Shown here piece by piece: positions 42,719 through 47,926 of a stretch of DNA of 47,926 bases. Position numbers and translations under genes: made by a program. The DNA is from Roseicyclus marinus (lineage in GTDB: Bacteria > Pseudomonadota > Alphaproteobacteria > Rhodobacterales > Rhodobacteraceae). The DNA lies in the NCBI RefSeq assembly GCF_030163795.1, contig NZ_JASJOF010000016.1:1-47926 (forward strand), in the 5' to 3' direction. The notes under the pieces are model-generated. The model worked only from the letters and a program-made list of their open reading frames with translations. It made no database searches and was not told the origin of the DNA. Every line of letters begins with the position of its first letter. The stretch's first letter is position 1.

Positions 42719-44236
42719 ATGGAAGTGCTCTCGCTGATCGGCAACGGCTTTCTGGTCGCGCTGACGCCGCTCAACATCGGCCTGTTGCTGATGGGATGTT
42801 TCGTGGGCACGCTGCTGGGCGCGCTGCCCGGCCTTGGGCCGGTGAACGGGGTGGCGGTGCTGATCCCGCTGACATTCGCCTTCGGGTTCGATCCGACCTC
42901 GTCGCTGATCCTGCTCTGTGCGGTCTATTTCGGCTGCATGTACGGCGGGCGGATCAGTTCGATCCTGCTCAACATTCCGGGCGACGAACCGGCGATCATG
43001 ACCACGCTCGACGGCTATCCGATGGCGGTGCAGGGGCAGGCGGCCAATGCGCTGGCAATCTCGGGCGTCGCGTCCTTTGTGGGGGCCACCATCGCGGTGA
43101 TCGGCCTGTCGTTGTTCGCGCCGGTTCTGGCGCGCGCGGCGATCCATTTCGGACCGGCGGATTACTTTGCGCTCTATATCCTTGCCTTTGCCACCATCGG
43201 CGGCATCGCGGGTGTCGATCCGCGCAAGACGCTGCTGTCGGCAGCCATCGGCCTGATGCTGGCGACCGTGGGCATCGACCCGATCTCGGGCGTGCCGCGC
43301 TACACGATGGACAATTTCCACCTCTATGACGGCATCCAGCCGATCATCGCGTTGGTGGGCCTGTTCGCCATTTCCGAAATCCTGCTGCTTTTGGAGAAAA
43401 GCGCCAAGGATCGGCCCAAGGCGATCAAGGTCGACCGCTGGATGCCGCAATGGTCGGCGATCTGGCCGACGCGCTGGGCGATGCTGCGCGGGTCGGGCGT
43501 GGGGTTTGTCGCGGGCGTGTTGCCGGGGGCAGGGGCCTCGCTGGGCTCGTTCATGGCCTATGTCTTCGAAAAGCAGAAATCGAACGGCAAGGGCACGTTC
43601 GGCAAGGGCGATCCGCGAGGCGTGGCCGCCCCGGAAGCGGGGAACAACGCCGCTGCGGGCGGTGCGCTGATCCCGATGCTGTCCCTGGGCGTGCCGGGGT
43701 CGGGGACCACGGCGGTGCTGCTGGCGATGCTCATTTCGCTGAACGTGCAGCCGGGGCCGTTGTTGTTCGAGCGTCAGCCGGACCTCGTCTGGGGTCTGGT
43801 CGCGTCGCTGTATCTGGCCAATATCGCGCTTTTGGTTCTGAACCTGCCGATGATCGGCATCTTCACCCGGTTGATGATGACGCCGACATGGGCGTTGATG
43901 CCGGTGGTGGCCGCGATCACCTTTGTCGGGGTCTACGGGATTTCGAATTCGATCTTCGACCTTGAGCTGATGGTCTTCTTCGGGGTGCTTGGCTACATCA
44001 TGCGCAAGCTGGACATCAGCCTTGTGCCGCTGGTTCTGGGGCTTTTGCTGGGCGGCGACATGGAACGGAACCTGCGCCGGGCGATGTCGATCTCGGACGG
44101 GGATTGGAGCATCCTGATCGCCAGCCCGATCTCGATCTCGCTTTATGTCCTGACCATCGGGTTCCTTGCGCTGTCGGTCTGGCTGGCGGTGCGCGACCAC
44201 AAGCAGAGCAAGGCCGAGCGCCTGACAGAGGGCTGA
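42719..44236 (+). CDS. tctA: Tripartite tricarboxylate transporter, large membrane subunit
   Basis: A 505-residue permease with about 11-12 membrane segments. GTLLGALPGLGPVNGVAVLIP and GVLPGAGASLGSFMAYVFEK are the duplicated GALPGxG motifs of TctA; AAPEAGNNAAAGGALIPMLSLGVPGSGT is the usual conserved loop. ATG 42719 has GGGGAGA nine bases upstream. Transport is proton- or sodium-driven in the family. It is followed by the LysR gene after nine bases. Confidence 0.93.
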   Translation: MEVLSLIGNGFLVALTPLNIGLLLMGCFVGTLLGALPGLGPVNGVAVLIPLTFAFGFDPTSSLILLCAVYFGCMYGGRISSILLNIPGDEPAIMTTLDGYPMAVQGQAANALAISGVASFVGATIAVIGLSLFAPVLARAAIHFGPADYFALYILAFATIGGIAGVDPRKTLLSAAIGLMLATVGIDPISGVPRYTMDNFHLYDGIQPIIALVGLFAISEILLLLEKSAKDRPKAIKVDRWMPQWSAIWPTRWAMLRGSGVGFVAGVLPGAGASLGSFMAYVFEKQKSNGKGTFGKGDPRGVAAPEAGNNAAAGGALIPMLSLGVPGSGTTAVLLAMLISLNVQPGPLLFERQPDLVWGLVASLYLANIALLVLNLPMIGIFTRLMMTPTWALMPVVAAITFVGVYGISNSIFDLELMVFFGVLGYIMRKLDISLVPLVLGLLLGGDMERNLRRAMSISDGDWSILIASPISISLYVLTIGFLALSVWLAVRDHKQSKAERLTEG

Positions 44237-44245
44237 GGCGGCGGC

Positions 44246-45148
44246 GTGGCGGGGGGCGCGCGATACGACCTCGTGTCGCTGGACCTATTCCGCAGCGTGG
44301 CCACGGGCGGCAGCATCGCACAGGCGGCCAGCCTGCATGGGCTGGTGCCCTCGGCGGTCAGCAAGCGGATCGCGGATCTGGAGGCGCTGGTGGGCGTGCC
44401 GCTGTTGAACCGGCATCGGCGCGGCGTGGAGCCGACATCGGCGGGGCGCGATCTGCTCCGCCATGCCGAGGGTCTGCGCGCCGCCATCGACCGGATGGAG
44501 GCCGAGATGGGCGCCCATGCCACCGGGCGGCGCGGCGCGATCCGGGTTGCGGCCAATTCCTCGTCCATCTCGCAATTCCTGCCCGAGGACCTGGCCGAAT
44601 TCGTCACGGCGCATCCTGATCTGACCGTGCATCTGGCCGAGATGACCAGCCTTGAGGTGATCGAGGCGGTGCGCGGGGGGCGGGCCGATCTGGGCATATT
44701 CTCGGGGCTGACGGAGGCGGTGGGCCTGTCGATCCTGCCCTATCGGCGCGACACGTTGGTGGTGGTGATGCCCGCCGATCACCCGCTGGCGGCGCGGCGG
44801 GTGCTGCGGCTGGAGGATGTGGTGGGCGAGCCTTTCGTGGCGTTGCAGGCCGGAAGTTCGATTCAGGCGTGGATCGAACGCCGGGCCGAGGAAGCGGGCG
44901 CGCGCATCCGGACACAGGTCGCGGTGCAGAGTTTCGACGGGGTGCGCCGGATGGTACAGGCGCGGCTGGGCATCGCGATCCTGCCCTTTGGCGCGGTCGA
45001 GCCCTATCTGGATGCCGCGCGGCTTGCGATGGTGCCGCTGGACGAGCCTTGGGCCACGCGTGATCTGCTATTGGCGGTGCGTGATCTGGCGGCGGTCAGC
45101 CCGCAGACTGCGGCCCTGATCGCGACGTTGCGCGGTCAGGCAGAATGA
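44246..45148 (+). CDS. LysR family transcriptional regulator
   Basis: A 300-residue regulator with an N-terminal winged helix (SLDLFRSVATGGSIAQAASLHGLVPSAVSKRIADLE) and an inducer-binding domain from about 92 (GAIRVAANSSSISQFLPEDL). It starts with GTG at 44246, nine bases after tctA, and its 3' end touches the next gene. Being downstream and codirectional with the transporter genes, it is probably cotranscribed with what it controls. The inverted repeat at 41081-41110 is a candidate target. Confidence 0.88.
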   Translation: MAGGARYDLVSLDLFRSVATGGSIAQAASLHGLVPSAVSKRIADLEALVGVPLLNRHRRGVEPTSAGRDLLRHAEGLRAAIDRMEAEMGAHATGRRGAIRVAANSSSISQFLPEDLAEFVTAHPDLTVHLAEMTSLEVIEAVRGGRADLGIFSGLTEAVGLSILPYRRDTLVVVMPADHPLAARRVLRLEDVVGEPFVALQAGSSIQAWIERRAEEAGARIRTQVAVQSFDGVRRMVQARLGIAILPFGAVEPYLDAARLAMVPLDEPWATRDLLLAVRDLAAVSPQTAALIATLRGQAE

Positions 45149-45168
45149 CGGAGAGGAAAGGAAAAGCG

Positions 45169-45558
45169 ATGGGGACGTTCGACGAGGATCTGTTCGAAAA
45201 GGGGCTGGAACGGCGCAAGGCGACGCTGGGGGCCGAGTATGTCCAGAAAAGCCTGGATGGCGCGGACGACCTGACGCGCGGGTTCCAAGAGGCGATGACG
45301 GCCTGGTGCTGGGGGTTTGGCTGGGGCGACGATGCGATCGACGCCAAGACGCGCAGCCTGATGAACCTGTCGATGCTGGGGGCCTTGGGCAAGATGCATG
45401 AATGGGAATTGCATTGCCGGGGTGCGCTGAACAATGGCTGCACGGTCGAGGAGATCCGCGCGGCCTGTCACGCGGTGGCGATTTATTGCGGCGTGCCGCA
45501 GGCGCATGAATGTTTCCGCGTCGCCCGCAAGGTTTTGGAGGAGCGCGGGCTGATCTGA
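45169..45558 (+). CDS. Carboxymuconolactone decarboxylase family protein
   Basis: A 129-residue helical protein of the CMD/AhpD-like family. MGTFDEDLFEKGLERRKATLG is a PcaC-like start, and MHEWELHCRGALNNGCTVEEIR and YCGVPQAHECFRVAR carry the conserved His and possible active-site Cys. True decarboxylase activity or a peroxidase-like role cannot be separated here. ATG 45169 has AAAGGAAAA upstream; ATG 45145 overlaps the LysR stop and is a possible alternative. It ends the transporter operon. Confidence 0.85.
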   Translation: MGTFDEDLFEKGLERRKATLGAEYVQKSLDGADDLTRGFQEAMTAWCWGFGWGDDAIDAKTRSLMNLSMLGALGKMHEWELHCRGALNNGCTVEEIRAACHAVAIYCGVPQAHECFRVARKVLEERGLI

Positions 45559-45576
45559 GGCCCGCGCCCCACCCGC

Positions 45577-47166
45577 TCAGACCATGCCGAAGCGCGCCGG
45601 ATCGGCCTTCTCCCAATATTTGGCGAAGGCGGGATGGGTTGCCGCGCCATCCACCAAGGCCCGGGGGGCGAGCCAGTCGTATTGGCTGGCCGCCGAGCGC
45701 ACCTCGCGGCTGGAGACGCGGATCATCAGGTGATGCGGCGACAGGTCGGCGGGCGACAGGAGGCCCGCCGATTCCACGGCTTCCTTGAGGGCTGTCAGGG
45801 TGTTGCGGTGGTAATTGGCGACGCGCTGGAACTTGTCGGCCACGACCAGCGCCCGGTAGCGGCCGGGATCTTGCGAGGCGACGCCGGTGGGGCATTTGCC
45901 GGAATGGCAGACCTGCGCCTGGATGCAGCCGATGGCGAACATGAAGCCGCGCGCGATGTTGCAGCCATCCGCCCCGAGCGCGAAGAGGCGGCACATGTCG
46001 AAGGCGCTGATGATCTTGCCCGAGACGATCAGTTTGACCCGGTTGCGCAGGCCGGTGCCGACAAGGGCGTTGTGCACGAGCATCAGCCCTTCGCGCAGCG
46101 GTGCGCCGCGATGGTCCGCGAATTCGACGGGCGCGGCCCCGGTGCCGCCTTCGGCCCCGTCGATGGTGATGAAATCAGGCGTGACGCCGGTTTCGCGCAT
46201 CGCCTTGATCAGGGCGAACACCTCCCACGGGTGGCCGACGCAGAGCTTGATGCCGATGGGTTTGCCATCGGAGAGCGCACGCAGGCGGGCGATGAAGGCG
46301 CAAAGCTCGAGCGGGGTGGAAAACTCGGCATGGGCGGCAGGGCTGACGCAATCCTGGCCGACGGGGACGCCGCGTGCCTCGGCGATGGCTTCGGTCACCT
46401 TGGCGCCGGGCAGGATGCCGCCATGGCCGGGCTTGGCCCCTTGGGACAGCTTGATCTCGATCATCCTGACCTGATCTTGGGCGGCGGTGGCCGCGAAGGC
46501 ATCGGGGCAGAACCGCCCATCTTGCGTGCGGCAGCCGAAATAGCCGCTGCCGATCTGCCAGATCAGATCGCCGCCGTGGAGGCGGTGAAAGCGCGATACG
46601 CCGCCTTCGCCGGTGGTGTGGGCAAAGCTGCCAAGATGCGCGCCCTTGTTCAGCGCCTCGATCGCATTGGGCGAGAGTGCGCCGTAGGACATACCCGAGA
46701 TGTTCAGGACCGAGGACGCATAGGGCCGCGTGCAATCGGGGCCGCCGATGGTGATGCGGAAATCGCCGCTGTCCAGATGGGTGGGGCGCATGGAATGGTT
46801 GATCCATTCATGCCCGATCTCGTTCACGTTGCGCAAAGTGCCGAAGGGGCGCAGCCCCTCGATCCCCTTGGCGCGGCGATAGACCAGCGCGCGCTGTTCG
46901 CGGGAAAACGGCGTTTCCTCGTGATCGCTTTCGAGGAAATACTGCCGGATCTCGGGGCGGAAATGTTCGAAGACGAAGCGCAGGCGGGCCGAGATCGGGT
47001 AATTCTTGAGGACCGCGCGGCGGGGTTGCAGCAGGTCGTGCAGGCCGAAGGCCGAGGCCGTGAGCGCGAGGGCCGTGACGAGCGAACCCCAAAGTGGTTG
47101 CAGGGTCGAGAGCGCCAGCCCCGCGGGGATCAGGCACAGGCACAAGACCAGTGGAAGAAAACGCAT
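45577..47166 (-). CDS. FMN-binding glutamate synthase family protein
   Basis: A 529-residue protein with two N-terminal hydrophobic segments (FLPLVLCLCLIPAGLALS and LWGSLVTALALTASAFGL), then a TIM-barrel like the synthase domain of GltB. GHGGILPGAKVTEAIAEARG, TIDGAEGGTGAAPVEF (FMN site) and CHSGKCPTGVASQDP (iron-sulfur ligand region) are seen. It lacks the glutaminase domain, so it is not a complete glutamate synthase; such membrane-linked forms have uncertain substrates. ATG 47166 has GGAGG nine bases upstream. It is convergent with the transport operon across 18 bases. Confidence 0.86.
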   Translation of the reverse strand: MRFLPLVLCLCLIPAGLALSTLQPLWGSLVTALALTASAFGLHDLLQPRRAVLKNYPISARLRFVFEHFRPEIRQYFLESDHEETPFSREQRALVYRRAKGIEGLRPFGTLRNVNEIGHEWINHSMRPTHLDSGDFRITIGGPDCTRPYASSVLNISGMSYGALSPNAIEALNKGAHLGSFAHTTGEGGVSRFHRLHGGDLIWQIGSGYFGCRTQDGRFCPDAFAATAAQDQVRMIEIKLSQGAKPGHGGILPGAKVTEAIAEARGVPVGQDCVSPAAHAEFSTPLELCAFIARLRALSDGKPIGIKLCVGHPWEVFALIKAMRETGVTPDFITIDGAEGGTGAAPVEFADHRGAPLREGLMLVHNALVGTGLRNRVKLIVSGKIISAFDMCRLFALGADGCNIARGFMFAIGCIQAQVCHSGKCPTGVASQDPGRYRALVVADKFQRVANYHRNTLTALKEAVESAGLLSPADLSPHHLMIRVSSREVRSAASQYDWLAPRALVDGAATHPAFAKYWEKADPARFGMV

Positions 47167-47269
47167 GATCACCAACCTCCAGACATGGATGTGGCGATGC
47201 GGCCAGCGATCCGTTGAAGGCCAACGGCCGCTGGCGGTGGTTGTTTAGAGGCCGCGCAGAGGTCGGGTG

Positions 47270-47926
47270 TCAGCCCTTGCGGTTCGGGGGCGTGCCGCCG
47301 CCCTTGCGCGGGGGTTTGCCGCCACCCGCTCCGAACGGCTTGCCGCCGCCCGGTCCGGGCCGTTTGCCACCGGGTCCGGCGGCGCGGGGCTTGCCACCGG
47401 GGGCCGAAGTCCCGGGCTTGCCACCGGGGCGGGCGCCTTGCGGTTTGCCGCCGGGGCGTTCCATCCGCTGGGAGGTGTCCGAGGCACCGGGGCGCGGGCC
47501 AGTCGGGGCCGCGGCTGCGGGTTTGGAATGGTCATGCTTTGGCTTGACCCACTCCTTTTTCCCGTCCGTCGGGCGCGGTTTGCGCGGGCCGTCGGTCGGC
47601 CCCGTGCGGTCGGGCTTGCGCCCGCCATCCTTGCCCTGCCACGCGGGTTTGCCGCGCGCATCCTTGGCGCCGGTGCCGGTGCGGGGTTTGCCCTCGCCCT
47701 TGTAGGGCGGCTTGCTCTCGCCCTTGTAGGGCGGCTTACCCTCGCCCTTGTAGGGCGGTTTGGCATCGCCCTTATACGGCGGTTTGGCGTCGCGGCGCGC
47801 GGGGGGTTTGGTGTCGCGCGGGCGATCGGGTGTGGCGGGACGCTCTGCCGGACGCTCTGCCCGGGGCTCGGGCGCGCGTTCGGCGGGACGGGGCGGCGCG
47901 GTCTCGGCAACGGGGGCGGCGGGGGC
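47270..47926 (-). CDS. C-terminal low-complexity tail of an unidentified protein (5' end outside window)
   Basis: The last ~218 residues of a frame open to the right edge. They are disordered and Pro/Lys/Gly/Arg-rich, with four copies of an eight-residue unit (KPPYKGEG-like) and later PGGKP repeats, ending GGGTPPNRKG. Tails like this occur on rRNA pseudouridine synthases of the RluB/RsuA type and on DEAD-box helicases in alphaproteobacteria; no catalytic domain is in view, so I do not name it. The tail probably binds RNA. Confidence 0.65.
   Translation of the reverse strand, partial: APAAPVAETAPPRPAERAPEPRAERPAERPATPDRPRDTKPPARRDAKPPYKGDAKPPYKGEGKPPYKGESKPPYKGEGKPRTGTGAKDARGKPAWQGKDGGRKPDRTGPTDGPRKPRPTDGKKEWVKPKHDHSKPAAAAPTGPRPGASDTSQRMERPGGKPQGARPGGKPGTSAPGGKPRAAGPGGKRPGPGGGKPFGAGGGKPPRKGGGTPPNRKG
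47691..47786 (-). repeat. Four tandem 24-base repeats inside a coding tail
   Basis: Units at 47691, 47715, 47739 and 47763 share the core TCGCCCTTGTAGGGCGG (one copy TTATACGG) and encode KPPYKG plus two variable residues. The core contains a CCGCCCT/AGGGCG inverted repeat, so each unit can form a hairpin. The length keeps the frame, so copy number may vary between strains. Confidence 0.85.

Noticed and set aside
42626-44200. 524-residue open frame antisense to tctA
   Set aside because: Arg/Gln/His-rich translation without family features; TctA motifs on the plus strand are intact.

Overview
The window is a GC-rich stretch of chromosome that looks alphaproteobacterial, most likely from the Rhodobacteraceae (Roseobacter/Rhodobacter group). 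The evidence is the petABC (Rieske, cytochrome b, cytochrome c1) operon, a LexA box of the alphaproteobacterial form GTTC-N7-GTTC, a CBA-ordered tripartite tricarboxylate transporter operon, Hint-domain exoproteins, and very GC-rich third codon positions. Most of it is ordinary housekeeping sequence. I see no prophage, insertion sequence, CRISPR array or integrated element.

Layout, left to right. 1-4.9 kb: the start of an SOS-controlled imuB (runs off the left edge), yggT, a thioesterase-MFS-mepA run, and a LOG-family protein. 5-11.1 kb: dapD, a lytic transglycosylase, rnr and dapE, with two kinds of intergenic repeat. 11.4-14 kb: two overlapping Hint-type genes, the first apparently active and the second lacking the catalytic residues. 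14-16 kb: a small unknown gene, a Crp/Fnr-type regulator, a YgaP-type membrane protein and an exported MsrA. 16.2-20.8 kb: a sulfotransferase-like gene, adenine deaminase, AMP nucleosidase and HU. 20.9-25 kb: an EamA transporter, a CcdA-thioredoxin pair, an unknown membrane-anchored protein and aroC. 25-28.5 kb: a TPP riboswitch and thiBPQ. 28.5-31.3 kb: petABC on the minus strand. 31.5-35.6 kb: a chain of close or overlapping minus-strand genes (GNAT, GST, a TTG-start small protein, PaiB-type FMN protein, mtaB, dapF). Then tRNA-Lys, sdaA, a LacI-family regulator and tRNA-Arg. 38.7-45.6 kb: a CaiB/BaiF CoA-transferase and HMG-CoA-lyase-like enzyme divergent from tctCBA, a LysR regulator and a carboxymuconolactone-decarboxylase-family protein. 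The window closes with an FMN-binding glutamate-synthase-like protein and the low-complexity tail of a gene that runs off the right edge.

How genes work together. The 39-45.6 kb block reads as one uptake-and-breakdown unit for a branched hydroxy-dicarboxylate: periplasmic capture and import (TctCBA), CoA activation (CaiB/BaiF), then retro-Claisen cleavage (HMG-CoA lyase family), with a LysR gene downstream and a perfect inverted repeat in the divergent promoter region. Adenine deaminase plus AMP nucleosidase form a two-step AMP to hypoxanthine route. dapD, dapE and dapF all lie here, near two murein hydrolases. ThiBPQ is thiamine import under riboswitch control.

The most interesting signals are: the coupled active/degenerate Hint pair; a hairpin repeat that sits between convergent genes twice and supplies the last Arg codon and TAG stop of both minus-strand genes; a diaminopimelate epimerase whose second catalytic cysteine is serine; the predicted dicarboxylate cluster with its operator; and a LexA box directly in front of imuB with no imuA between.
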